A stretch of 64,000 nucleotides of DNA from M3007 sp044226205 (GCA_044226205.1 JBGAHL010000003.1:62001-126000); one strand, 5' to 3'; positions 8,332-16,487 are shown, counted from the first letter of the stretch. Notes: generated by a model not told the origin, from the sequence alone. Numbers and translations: made by a program.

Positions 8332-8673
8332 TTATGCTGCCTGTTGGAAAAGATTCATCTGCCCGTTGTTGGCAAATACCTCGAGCAAACGCGCGAATTT
8401 GAGTTTCTCCTTGCTGTTGGTGCGCAAAGCAATGAGCTTGGCCAGTTCGAGCGTGAGAAAATAATCCTCGATGGGCTCGCCCGGGCGCGGGCGTTTGGCA
8501 AAATCCCGCCTCGGTTGGGGGCGGCGAATGCCGTCATTGAATTCGTAAGCGTCTTTTAACCACTTGCGTACCTGAGCGCCGTATTGACGAACGGGCAAAC
8601 GCAAGGCAGCGTGCAGATTGCTGGCCGTGACGACTTTGGTACCGTATTTACTTTCCAAAACTTCGATGTTCAT
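8332..8673 (-). CDS. AntA/AntB antirepressor-like protein
   Basis: 113 residues from the ATG at 8673, chosen because it lies 49 nt after a perfect -7 element; longer in-frame starts would overlap that element. The pattern ASNLHAALRLPVRQYGAQV, then WLKDAYEF, then DYFLTLELAKLIALRTNSKE closely follows the phage AntA/AntB antirepressor fold (SRDLH ... W ... DY-YLTLDMAKELAM...). Such domains bind repressors or DNA in prophages and are sometimes chromosomal orphans. No other phage gene is nearby. A basic segment (RRPQPRRDFAKRPRPGEP) is inserted in the middle. Confidence 0.55.
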   Translation of the reverse strand: MNIEVLESKYGTKVVTASNLHAALRLPVRQYGAQVRKWLKDAYEFNDGIRRPQPRRDFAKRPRPGEPIEDYFLTLELAKLIALRTNSKEKLKFARLLEVFANNGQMNLFQQAA

Positions 8674-8721
8674 GGCGGGAACGATGTTTTGAATCCTGTG
8701 AATTGTTTTAAAACGATACAA

Positions 8722-8729
8722 CAAAGTTA
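8722..8729 (-). promoter_or_regulatory. -7 promoter element of the AntA/AntB-like gene
   Basis: On the minus strand TAACTTTG matches TAnnTTTG within a very AT-rich stretch (8700-8820) unlike the GC-rich surroundings. The gene start lies 49 nt downstream. It indicates that this gene is transcribed independently of the five-gene operon upstream. Confidence 0.6.
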
Positions 8730-8810
8730 AACTATTTGTTTTTAAAAACAGAAATTTTCAAAGTTATAATTTTTAAACTTTTTGTATTTTTTATTTTAAA
8801 AACCTGATAA

Positions 8811-9389
8811 TCATAAATTTAAGTACCCGCCGACCACTGCCCCTTTTTGTTTTAACAGCATCTGAGTACTGCTCAAACGAGCGCCAGACAACCAGTCGAG
8901 GGCTTTCTCGCGCTGCATTTCTGGACTTGCCATGGCAAGTCGGAGCGCTGCGAAGGCCGCTTTGCCGGAGGGCTTCCGGGCAAAATCGATGGCAACGACC
9001 CAGGCAGTCTGGACGCATCCTGCCCGCAGGTCGCCCGCAGCCTGCGAGAGCGCCGAACGCAGCGCTTCTGACTGGCCGGTAAAGGTGTAATTCGGGCCGG
9101 TTACCTGAAAATGCCGCGCCAGCCAGCCGCATGGCGCATTGGCCAGCGTCCAGGGGAATAGTTCTGGATTGGCGACCGCCACGCCGCTGCGCCGCGCATC
9201 GCCCCAAAACTGCACGGCCGATTGAAACCCTGCATTTTCCGACACCACGTACAAGCCCCTTTCGCGCGGCTGCACAGCCGTCTGAAACAGCTCGTCCAGT
9301 CTTTCGCCGATCAGCGGCATAAGGTCTTTTTCAAGCGCAAAAGCCAGTTTGCCTTGACTAAATTGTTCAATTACAATCAATTGTCCCAT
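8811..9389 (-). CDS. Ketosynthase-like protein without catalytic Cys (chain-length-factor-like)
   Basis: 192 residues. ARHFQVTGPNYTFTGQSEAL at about 91-110 aligns without gaps to the ketosynthase nucleophile region (GPN...TACxSG); Ser107 falls where the catalytic Cys should be. AAGDLRAGCVQTAWVVAIDF after it matches the following KS strand. The His-containing C-terminal half of a KS is absent. It therefore resembles the short 'beta-ketoacyl synthase chain length factor' family (PF13723, recalled from aryl-polyene clusters) rather than an active KS. Its ATG overlaps the end of the real KS gene by 13 nt, so the two are translationally coupled and probably form a heterodimer. It is the last gene of the five-gene operon. 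Confidence 0.65.
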   Translation of the reverse strand: MGQLIVIEQFSQGKLAFALEKDLMPLIGERLDELFQTAVQPRERGLYVVSENAGFQSAVQFWGDARRSGVAVANPELFPWTLANAPCGWLARHFQVTGPNYTFTGQSEALRSALSQAAGDLRAGCVQTAWVVAIDFARKPSGKAAFAALRLAMASPEMQREKALDWLSGARLSSTQMLLKQKGAVVGGYLNL

Positions 9390-10531
9390 CGGCGCAACAA
9401 AAGCGAAGAATTGACGCCCCCGAATGCGAAGGCATTGTTGAGTACGTAGCGAAGTTCTTTTTTGACTGCCTGCGTGGTGCAAGGCACGCCGTTTTCCGCA
9501 TCCGGATGCTCGTGGCCGGGCGTCGGCGGGATGGTTTGCCGGAGCAAACCCTGGATGCAAACGGCCAGTTCGAGCGCGGAGGCTGCGCCGAGCGCATGCC
9601 CGAGCGCGCCTTTGCTGCCGCTGATCAAAGGGAGTTGCTCGCCGAAAACCCGGTTGAGCGCCAGCGCTTCCGCGGCATCCGACAGGCGTGTGCCGCTTCC
9701 GTGCGCATTGACCCAGCCAATTTCTCTTGGCGATATGCCGGCCTGCTGCAAAGCGGCCAGCATCGCTTCTCCCATGCCTCGCCCTTCGGGCTCGGGCGCC
9801 GTGGCGTGATGCGCATCGCAGGAAAGGCCCAGTGTGATCAGTTCTGCCAGCGGTTGCGCGCCGCGGCGGAGGGCATGCTCCGCGGTTTCCAGCACAAAAA
9901 AAGCGGCGCCTTCGCCCAGCAACATGCCGTTGCGCGCCTGATCGAAGGGCCGGCAACGATCGGGCGACATGGCTCGCGAGCGACTGAATCCGACCAGCGC
10001 CAGCCGCGAAAATGGCTCGGCGCCACCGGCCAGGGCCACGGGTGTCCGGCCGCTTCGAAGGGCGCTCATCGCGGCGCCAACGGCATAGTTTCCGGCGGCG
10101 CAGGCGGTTGCAATGGATTGAAATTCGCCTTTTAAGCCCAGTTTTTGTCGGATAAACGCGGTAAAAGAGGCGACCGTGTATTGACGGAGCGAGATTGGGC
10201 AGCCTTCGGCGGCGTCTTCAAATGCCCTGCTTTCGCCCAGCGTACTGCCGATAAATACCCCCGTTTCGGGGGGCAGTTGCAAGTCCGCAAGGGCAACGGC
10301 CTGCCGTGCGGCGGCCAGCGCGAGCGAACGGCCCCGCCGTCGGGCAGGCGCCTCGAAATCGTCGAGCCGGCAAGCAGTCGCCACGCGATAACCTTCCTCG
10401 GCGAGGTCGGGCCAGTTGCGGGCCGCCGTTTCGCCGGCCAGCAAGCGCTGCCAGAGGGTGTCGGGCGAGTTGCCGAGCGGCGACATCACGCCGACACCCG
10501 TCACGACAATGGACGTTCTGTACGGGTTCAT
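9377..10531 (-). CDS. Beta-ketoacyl-ACP synthase (FabF/FabB type)
   Basis: 384 residues with a complete thiolase-fold ketosynthase: Cys144 in ATACAAGNYAVG, His277 in NAHGSGT, Lys307-His312 in KGALGHALGA, and the C-terminal FAFGGVNSSLLL glycine loop. It condenses malonyl-ACP with an acyl primer by decarboxylative Claisen condensation. It overlaps the ACP gene by 4 nt (ATGA) and the KS-like gene by 13 nt, which points to a dedicated ACP-KS-partner set rather than housekeeping fatty acid synthesis. No ketoreductase, dehydratase, acyltransferase or phosphopantetheinyl transferase lies nearby, so the set must borrow these or make something very short. Confidence 0.88.
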   Translation of the reverse strand: MNPYRTSIVVTGVGVMSPLGNSPDTLWQRLLAGETAARNWPDLAEEGYRVATACRLDDFEAPARRRGRSLALAAARQAVALADLQLPPETGVFIGSTLGESRAFEDAAEGCPISLRQYTVASFTAFIRQKLGLKGEFQSIATACAAGNYAVGAAMSALRSGRTPVALAGGAEPFSRLALVGFSRSRAMSPDRCRPFDQARNGMLLGEGAAFFVLETAEHALRRGAQPLAELITLGLSCDAHHATAPEPEGRGMGEAMLAALQQAGISPREIGWVNAHGSGTRLSDAAEALALNRVFGEQLPLISGSKGALGHALGAASALELAVCIQGLLRQTIPPTPGHEHPDAENGVPCTTQAVKKELRYVLNNAFAFGGVNSSLLLRRWDN

Positions 10532-10773
10532 GCCGACAAGCGGTTTTGGACGTAGCGGGTGGTGGCTTCAAGCGAAATGAAGTCCGGCAGGTCTTCGTCG
10601 GGAATGAGGATGCCGAAATTTTGCTCGATTCGGGCGACAAATTCCACCAGTTCGAGCGAGTCGAGGTGCCAGTCGTTTTTAAAATGGCTGACAACGGGAA
10701 GGTCGTCCGGTAGTTTGGGTTTGATACTTTTCAATTCCTGCCGAAGGGAAAGGAGAATCTTGTCTTCTGTCAT
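10528..10773 (-). CDS. Acyl carrier protein
   Basis: 81 residues, the usual ACP size. HLDSLELVEFVARIEQNFG carries the phosphopantetheine attachment Ser39 in the DSL motif, followed by the acidic recognition helix and IPDEDLPDFISLEATTRYV (helices III-IV). A Trp-rich HFKNDWHLDSLEL lead-in is unlike housekeeping AcpP (usually LGADSLDTVEL), so this is a specialised carrier. The start is 18 nt after the C25-like gene and the stop overlaps the KS start, placing it in the middle of the operon. Confidence 0.88.
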   Translation of the reverse strand: MTEDKILLSLRQELKSIKPKLPDDLPVVSHFKNDWHLDSLELVEFVARIEQNFGILIPDEDLPDFISLEATTRYVQNRLSA

Positions 10774-10791
10774 TTGAAATGAATAAAAGGT

Positions 10792-11712
10792 TCAGGGATA
10801 AACTTTAACACGTGCTGCCCTGCGTGTACCGGCTTTTTCAGCGCTGAGCGGCGCAAGCGGGTCGCCGATCAGCCGGTAGGGCAACACGGCCGACAGATTG
10901 GGCGGCGCGGCGCGGGCGATTAATTCGCCGAGAGAATGCACGCCCGTTGCCAGGGTTTCACAAATCCGGACGGCCCAGCGGGTGTTGTCGGTGTGCAAGG
11001 TGGGTTTTACGGCGCCAAAAGATGCGGCCGCTACGCCGCGCAAAGGCAGCGCTTCCGCGTACGACAGTCCGGTTCGTTTCCGGCTGGCTGTCAGGCAGCA
11101 CAGGGACAACATTCCGCCCAGCGGTTCGCCGTCGAATTTTTCAAAATGATGCGCGCGCATGCCATAATAACCGACCCAGCCCGCCGGACGGCCATGCCCG
11201 ACATAGAGGGCCAGGCCCAAGCCGGCGCCGAGTGCTTCGACCACTTCTTCGCGGCCGATTCGTTCGCCCGTCCAGCGGAAAGTGGGCAGTTCTTTTTGCA
11301 AAAGCGTTTCGATCCGATCGGCCAGTCGAAGGTAACGCGGGTGCCATTGCCCTAACAAGGCCACGCTCGAGGTTTGACGGCCGCGCCGATGTACGCGGGC
11401 AGCCGTGGCGGCGAAACGCAGGTTGGCATACCGGTTTTTAATCGGAAACCAGGCGGCCGGAATTACCTGGCCCCCGGCATTCACCACGGTGGGGCCAGGC
11501 AGCACGGTAGAGGGCGCAAAACGCGCCGGGCCGGCGAGCAGCACGGCATCGAGCGGAGCGAGCTGGGCCGCCAGTTCGACCACGTTGGGTCGATCTTCGG
11601 CGTATTCCAGCACTTCCACCGCGATGCCATGTGCCTGCCAGGCCTGTATCAGTTCCGCAAAGTCGGCGCTGTGCGCTTGCGGAACAACGAAGAGCAATCG
11701 ACGATCAGGCAA
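10792..11712 (-). CDS. C25 (gingipain-fold) peptidase-like protein
   Basis: 306 residues. LALYVGHGRPAGW at about 167-179 provides the clan CD histidine (His173), MLSLCCLTAS at 201-210 the cysteine (Cys205 or Cys206), SYAEALPLRGVAAASFGAV the following segment, and YRLIGDPLAPL near the end the 'LIGDP' signature typical of family C25. No signal peptide and no sorting domain are seen, unlike secreted gingipains or PorU, so it probably acts in the cytoplasm. It overlaps the giant repeat-protein gene by 8 nt. A natural inference is that it processes a cotranscribed partner. CHAT-type caspase relatives are the main alternative. Confidence 0.65.
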   Translation of the reverse strand: MPDRRLLFVVPQAHSADFAELIQAWQAHGIAVEVLEYAEDRPNVVELAAQLAPLDAVLLAGPARFAPSTVLPGPTVVNAGGQVIPAAWFPIKNRYANLRFAATAARVHRRGRQTSSVALLGQWHPRYLRLADRIETLLQKELPTFRWTGERIGREEVVEALGAGLGLALYVGHGRPAGWVGYYGMRAHHFEKFDGEPLGGMLSLCCLTASRKRTGLSYAEALPLRGVAAASFGAVKPTLHTDNTRWAVRICETLATGVHSLGELIARAAPPNLSAVLPYRLIGDPLAPLSAEKAGTRRAARVKVYP

Positions 11713-14700
11713 CTTGCGGGTTGTTTCTTACGAAGTTGACATAAACCTCCCAGGGGGCGTATTGCACCTGAGGCTGATTGAGCAAAACGCGGCGCACGAA
11801 ATAGTGCATCATGATCTGGCCCTGCTGCTCGGGATTGAACTCGAAAAAGTCGCCGTTGGCATTGTTGAGCGCCGTTTCGGCGTTCAGCCCCTGCGCAAAA
11901 CCGTCGTCTACGATATGGGACTGGCCGTCGTAATCGGAATTGACCAGGTTGGTGGAGGAGACGTCTTCGTCGTAGCCGTAGTTGTACCCTTCGGTGGCTT
12001 GCGCAAAAATGGCGTGGGCCATGTAGATCGGGCCGACGTTCTGGTTTTGCCAAACGTGGGTCAGTTCGTGAATCAGTTCGTAACGTTTGATCGGAAGGTC
12101 GTCGGCATCGAAATTGATCAGGTTGCCGGTGACGAAAGCGCGCGATTCGGGATTGCCCGAAAAGAAATCCTGGATCCCGAAAATGATGCTGTTGGTCGGG
12201 CTGTCGGTTGCGATGTACACCTGGTCGAAGTCGATCGAATTGGCAAAAACCAACTGCCCGTCGGCGCGTTCGGCAGCCGTCAGGGGGCGGAAACCGTTGA
12301 GCAAATTCATCAGAATGAACACGATGGTATCGATGGCGCCGACGACAACTTCGAGCACGGCCACGAGCATATCCTTGATGCTGGCGCCGATGGCGACCAC
12401 GGCGCGTACCATTTCGTCGTAAAATTCTTCACCTGCCTGCACGAAGGCATCGACCACCTGATTCCAGGTTTGTTCGAGTTCGCGCGCGGCACGCAACAGA
12501 TTTTGCAGGGCCTGATCGGGGTGCTTGACCGTTTCGATGACGAATTCGGCCAGGGTTGCCCCGGCGGCCAGCGCTCCGCGCAGCACTTCAAGGGCCAGTT
12601 CGAAGGCTTTGCCAACGGTCCAGACCACCAGTTTGGCGATCTCGTAACCGGCTTTCAGGGCGCCTTCCACGAATTTGGCAATGCCGGGGATAAAATCGGT
12701 CGCCAGGTAGTTGAGCGCGTAGTTGATCGAATTGCCGATGCGTTCCCACATTTCGCCGAGGGCGTCGAGCATGTCCTGTCCGCGCGCAATCGCCCAGTCG
12801 AGCACTTCCGTGATGGCGGCGCCGACTTCTTCGCAGAGTTGCACGAGGCGGTCGAACATATCCTGGGCCTGTTCGGCAGCCCAATCGAGGATTTCCGACA
12901 CACTTTTTTTAACAAAACGGATCGCGAGCACCGCCTGGCGCCAGAGTTCGGACGCCAGCGCTTCGCCGCGTTCGATCAGCCAGTTGAAAATGTCGCCTAC
13001 GGGGCCAAGCGCCTGCAAAACGGCGTTGACGATTTTGCGCAACACAAAATACGTAGCCTCTGCCACCGACTCGAGAATGTCGACCACTTTGGCGCCTACT
13101 TCAAGGGCTGCTTCGATGAGCCGGGCAGCGGTTTTGTAGGTGAATTCCACCATTTTTTTCGTAAATTCCACGATGGTTTTGCCCAGTTCGAAGGCGGCTT
13201 TGACCACCGCTTTCAACAAGGCCATGGTGAGGCTCAGCACTTCCTTCAAAAGGTTGAGCAGCGACTTGCCCAGTGCGAAAAAAGCCTCTACGACTTTTTT
13301 GATGGCGTTGAGGGCGTGTGTGGCGATGGTTTTGATCACATCGACCAGGAATTTGCCGGCAGCCAGGAGGCCATCCAGCACTTTTTTGACCACGTCGAGC
13401 GCTGCCGTGGCAATGTATTTGGTAAATTCGAGCAATGCCTGACCGGCTCGTGCTGCTGCGCGGGCAATTTCACGGATCAGGTCGAGACCGGCGTTGAGTA
13501 CTTCGTTGAAAATATTGGCCAGCGACCGCCCCAGGTTGAGAAAAGCATTGATGACTGTGTCGAAAAGGTCCCAGGGATGGGTCAGCAGGGTGTTCAGGAT
13601 TTGGGCCAGCGTGCGGCCCAGTTCCAGAAAAGCCTGCACAAAACCCTGTACGAGGGTCAGCCCGAACTGCAAAGCCTGGTTGAGGATGTTGCCGATGGAT
13701 TTGCCGATTTCGAGCAGGGCTTCCGCCGCTTTTTTGATGATGGAAAATGCTTTGCTGGCAAGAAAGGACAACAATTCGCCCAGTTGGCGGCCCAGTTGAT
13801 CGATCGCTTTCAACACCATGACGAGGGCGTCTTTGGCGAGGTTGAACGCTTCTTCAAGGATGGAAAAAAGCGCTTCTCCGATGTTGATGAGGCCTTCCAC
13901 CATTTTTTTAACAAAAGAATAGCCCCACTGGATGGCGCCTTCCACCATGTCGAAAATGGATTTACCGGCCGCTTTGAGGGCTTCTGCGAGGTTGGAAATT
14001 TCGTTGACGGTCCAGTTGATGGCTTGTCCGAGCCAGTTGCCGATCGACCCGACGATGTTTTCCACCTGATCCACGATGGAATTGATGGCGTTGGCGATCT
14101 CGTCGACCACATCTTCGAAAAATTCAACCACCGCTTCGTCCATGTCCTCGTTGGGCGGTTGCGGGCGGCCTTCTTTTTTCATGCGGATGATTTCAGCGCC
14201 GGCATCGCGAAGCCAGACCATGACATCCTGCAAGGCCGCGTCATCGACCTTTTTGTCTTCTTTTCGCACCAGAAAATCGCGCATGAGGGTGCGCCCCTGT
14301 GCGCGGGGGAGTTGGCTGATGGCGTGCACGACGCCGCGCGCCTGGCCGGCTTTGCGGTAGCCCTGGATGAGTGCGCGGCGTTCGGCGACGGGCAATTGGG
14401 CCGCCTGCTGAAACAGTTCGCGGTGTTGCAGGGACGTGTCGAGCGTGGTGGCGAAAGTTTCCGCCAGGCGTTCGGCCTGCACGGGGTCGCGGCGATAAAT
14501 AGTGCTGAAAGCGGGGGCTAGTTCGACCGGCTGGTGGGGCGCATGTCGAACGACGGTTTTGAGGGCAGCTTTGTTGCGGAATGAAACGTTTTCGAGGGCG
14601 AGCAGGAGTCGGTTGTTGTCGGCGGCGAGTGGAACGCCTTTGGGACGGGTAGTTTTGGCTGTGGTTTTGGTGGCGGGAGCGGTCGTTTTCTTTTTGTCCG

Positions 14701-14800
14701 GATTCGTTTGGTTCGATTTGGTCGCTGTTCGGGTGTTTGCTTTTTTGTCGGTACCAGTGTTTTGGGAATCGGTGATCGGTTTGGATTTGTTTTTTTTCAT
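11705..14800 (-). CDS. Giant helical 29-residue-repeat protein with HExxH metalloprotease motif
   Basis: 1031 residues, first gene of the operon. Residues 1-55 are a disordered Lys/Thr-rich tail without a signal peptide; the ATG at 14800 was chosen over an in-frame start at 14842 because it begins MKKNKSK. Residues 60-245 form a soluble helical domain. Residues 247-826 are exactly 20 tandem 29-residue hydrophobic/amphipathic helical units. Residues 830-1031 form a C-terminal domain with YELIHELTHVWQNQ (zinc-motif residues His911, Glu912, His915), as in DUF4157/eCIS-core-like or minor zincin domains. No catalytic third ligand was identified with certainty. The plus-strand open frame across it (11405-14521) is compositionally implausible. 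Function is unknown; a pore- or membrane-associated effector is one inference. Confidence 0.8.
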   Translation of the reverse strand: MKKNKSKPITDSQNTGTDKKANTRTATKSNQTNPDKKKTTAPATKTTAKTTRPKGVPLAADNNRLLLALENVSFRNKAALKTVVRHAPHQPVELAPAFSTIYRRDPVQAERLAETFATTLDTSLQHRELFQQAAQLPVAERRALIQGYRKAGQARGVVHAISQLPRAQGRTLMRDFLVRKEDKKVDDAALQDVMVWLRDAGAEIIRMKKEGRPQPPNEDMDEAVVEFFEDVVDEIANAINSIVDQVENIVGSIGNWLGQAINWTVNEISNLAEALKAAGKSIFDMVEGAIQWGYSFVKKMVEGLINIGEALFSILEEAFNLAKDALVMVLKAIDQLGRQLGELLSFLASKAFSIIKKAAEALLEIGKSIGNILNQALQFGLTLVQGFVQAFLELGRTLAQILNTLLTHPWDLFDTVINAFLNLGRSLANIFNEVLNAGLDLIREIARAAARAGQALLEFTKYIATAALDVVKKVLDGLLAAGKFLVDVIKTIATHALNAIKKVVEAFFALGKSLLNLLKEVLSLTMALLKAVVKAAFELGKTIVEFTKKMVEFTYKTAARLIEAALEVGAKVVDILESVAEATYFVLRKIVNAVLQALGPVGDIFNWLIERGEALASELWRQAVLAIRFVKKSVSEILDWAAEQAQDMFDRLVQLCEEVGAAITEVLDWAIARGQDMLDALGEMWERIGNSINYALNYLATDFIPGIAKFVEGALKAGYEIAKLVVWTVGKAFELALEVLRGALAAGATLAEFVIETVKHPDQALQNLLRAARELEQTWNQVVDAFVQAGEEFYDEMVRAVVAIGASIKDMLVAVLEVVVGAIDTIVFILMNLLNGFRPLTAAERADGQLVFANSIDFDQVYIATDSPTNSIIFGIQDFFSGNPESRAFVTGNLINFDADDLPIKRYELIHELTHVWQNQNVGPIYMAHAIFAQATEGYNYGYDEDVSSTNLVNSDYDGQSHIVDDGFAQGLNAETALNNANGDFFEFNPEQQGQIMMHYFVRRVLLNQPQVQYAPWEVYVNFVRNNPQVA
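12323..14062 (-). repeat. 20 x 29-residue (87-bp) protein repeat array
   Basis: Twenty units of 29 residues without a gap, residues 247-826 of the giant protein. The core of a unit is LELGKSLxxIL followed by about ten residues and then a KKVVEAF-like end. Units 5-12 are the most regular; in units 15-18 the Gly-Lys motif shifts two to three positions within the period. The DNA of units has diverged, so recombination between them is not recent. The period fits two short amphipathic helices per unit or one long one. Confidence 0.85.
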
Positions 14801-15091
14801 TGGTTGTGAGTTTGGATTAATTTTTACAACAGGGTGAATCAAAGAACTAAAACATAAAGATGGGGGAGATCATCCAAATAAAACAAGCGGCTTAACATTC
14901 GCGGACGGGAGGCTGGCATTCTGAACGCTTCTTGCCTGGGCACAACCATTTTGCTGTTTTTGCGTTTTTTTGCGAGCCACCACAGTTTTTCGCCTTTTTC
15001 CACAACCAAACAAGACCAGCCGATTCCGTTCGGGCAGCCATGCGCAAGGCTTGCTGCCGCGATTAATTTTTACTTAAACCCTCTCAACGGC

Positions 15092-16486
15092 ATGGCCAAA
15101 CGCATCCTTCCCGTCGGCATCGACGATCTCTCGCTTTACGTCCCCGGAATTTATCTCGATATCAAGGCGCTTGCCGAGGCGCGCCAGATTCCCTACGAAA
15201 AACTCTCGCAAGGCCTCGGACTGCACCGCATGTCGCTGCCCGACGCCAACGAAGACGCTGCCACCATGGCCGCCGAAGCGGTGACCGAACTGCTCGAACG
15301 CAATCAGATCGACCCGCGCCGAATCGGCCGCCTCTATCTGGGCACCGAAAGTGCGCTCGACGGCGCCAAACCCACCGCCACCTACGCCGTCGGCATGCTC
15401 CAGCAGCGTTTTGCTGACCGCTACGGCCCCGATTGCTTCCGTCATTGCGATGTGCTCGACATGACTTTTGCCTGCATCGGCGCCGTGGATGCGCTGTTCA
15501 GTACGCTCGACTGGGTGGCAGCCGACCCGCACAATAATATAGGCATCGTCGTGGCCAGCGACATCGCCAAATACGAACTCGGCTCCAGCGGCGAATACAC
15601 CCAGGGCGCCGGCGCCGTGGCCATGCTCGTTAAAGCCGATCCGCGGCTGCTGGCCGTGCGCCGGGTGGTGGGCGTAGCGACGGAACACGTGCATGATTTT
15701 TACAAACCGCGCCGCGAAAAATTCACGGAGACACCGGTCTTCGATGGCCAATATTCCAACCAGTGCTACCAAAACCGCATGTCGGAAGCGCTGGCCGATT
15801 TCCGGCGCCGCGCAACGGCTTCCGGCCTGATGCGCGAAGGCCAGTTCCCTGCCCTTTCCGATCGCTGGTCGCGCATGATCTTCCATTTGCCCTACGCATT
15901 CCACGCCAAACGCATGTTTGTGGAAGAGTTCACCAACGAACGAAAGGCCAAGGGCGTTTGGGCCAACGATTGCGCCCGCTACGGCTTTGCCGAACCCGTG
16001 GAGACTGCTTTCCCCGACGCAAAATCCTTGGGCAAGGCGCAGGCTGCTTTTTTGAAAAATGTCAGTGAATCAGTCCTTTATCGCCGTTTTGTAAAGGAAA
16101 AACTGGAGAAAGCGCAACGCGCCAGCCAGGAAACGGGCAATTTGTACACGGCCTCGATTTTTCTGGCGCTTATGAGTTCGCTGGAAGCCGACTGGGCGGA
16201 AGGCGCCCGACTGGCCGGCAAACGCCTGGGTTTTGTGGCCTATGGCAGCGGCTCCAAGGCCAAGGTGTTCGAGGCTGTGGTGCAGCCGGGGTGGAGTGGG
16301 GTAGTGGCGCAATTCGGGGTGTTCGACAAATTGCGCCGCCGCCGCGCCGTCGATTACGAACAATACGAGCGCCTGCACACCGGCGCACAGTGCGAACCCG
16401 TATTTACCGCCGAAAAAACCTGGCGACTGGAAAAGATCGGCACGGAAGGCGTGACACTCGGCGCGCGCTACTACGCAGCCCGATAG
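15092..16486 (+). CDS. Hydroxymethylglutaryl-CoA synthase family protein
   Basis: 464 residues. The three catalytic residues of HMG-CoA synthase are in place: Glu in LGTESALDGAKP, Cys in DMTFACIGAVDAL and His in FHLPYAFHAKRM; GEYTQGAGAVAMLV is the family glycine signature. It condenses acetyl-CoA (or acetyl-ACP) with acetoacetyl-CoA, normally feeding the mevalonate pathway. The ATG at 15092 gives the MAKRILPVGIDDLSLYVPG start expected for the family; upstream in-frame sequence is Phe/His-rich noise. It is divergent from the giant-protein operon. Some relatives install beta-branches on ACP-bound polyketides, which deserves thought given the ACP/KS genes next door. Confidence 0.9.
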   Translation: MAKRILPVGIDDLSLYVPGIYLDIKALAEARQIPYEKLSQGLGLHRMSLPDANEDAATMAAEAVTELLERNQIDPRRIGRLYLGTESALDGAKPTATYAVGMLQQRFADRYGPDCFRHCDVLDMTFACIGAVDALFSTLDWVAADPHNNIGIVVASDIAKYELGSSGEYTQGAGAVAMLVKADPRLLAVRRVVGVATEHVHDFYKPRREKFTETPVFDGQYSNQCYQNRMSEALADFRRRATASGLMREGQFPALSDRWSRMIFHLPYAFHAKRMFVEEFTNERKAKGVWANDCARYGFAEPVETAFPDAKSLGKAQAAFLKNVSESVLYRRFVKEKLEKAQRASQETGNLYTASIFLALMSSLEADWAEGARLAGKRLGFVAYGSGSKAKVFEAVVQPGWSGVVAQFGVFDKLRRRRAVDYEQYERLHTGAQCEPVFTAEKTWRLEKIGTEGVTLGARYYAAR

Positions 16487-16487
16487 T

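Noticed and set aside
11405..14521. 1038-codon open frame on the plus strand opposite the giant repeat protein
   Set aside because: Composition is implausible (His/Phe/Gly/Asp-rich without domains), while the minus frame has a 29-residue repeat, a HELTH motif and an operon context. The antisense opening follows from codon bias.
8332..14800. Region as a prophage or contractile injection system
   Set aside because: Only an AntA/AntB-like protein and an HExxH domain recall such systems; no capsid, sheath, baseplate, integrase or ATPase gene is present.
9377..16486. A complete polyketide beta-branching cassette
   Set aside because: The ketosynthase keeps its Cys, no enoyl-CoA hydratase-type genes are present, and the HMG-CoA synthase is on the other strand with its own leader. 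Kept only as a question.
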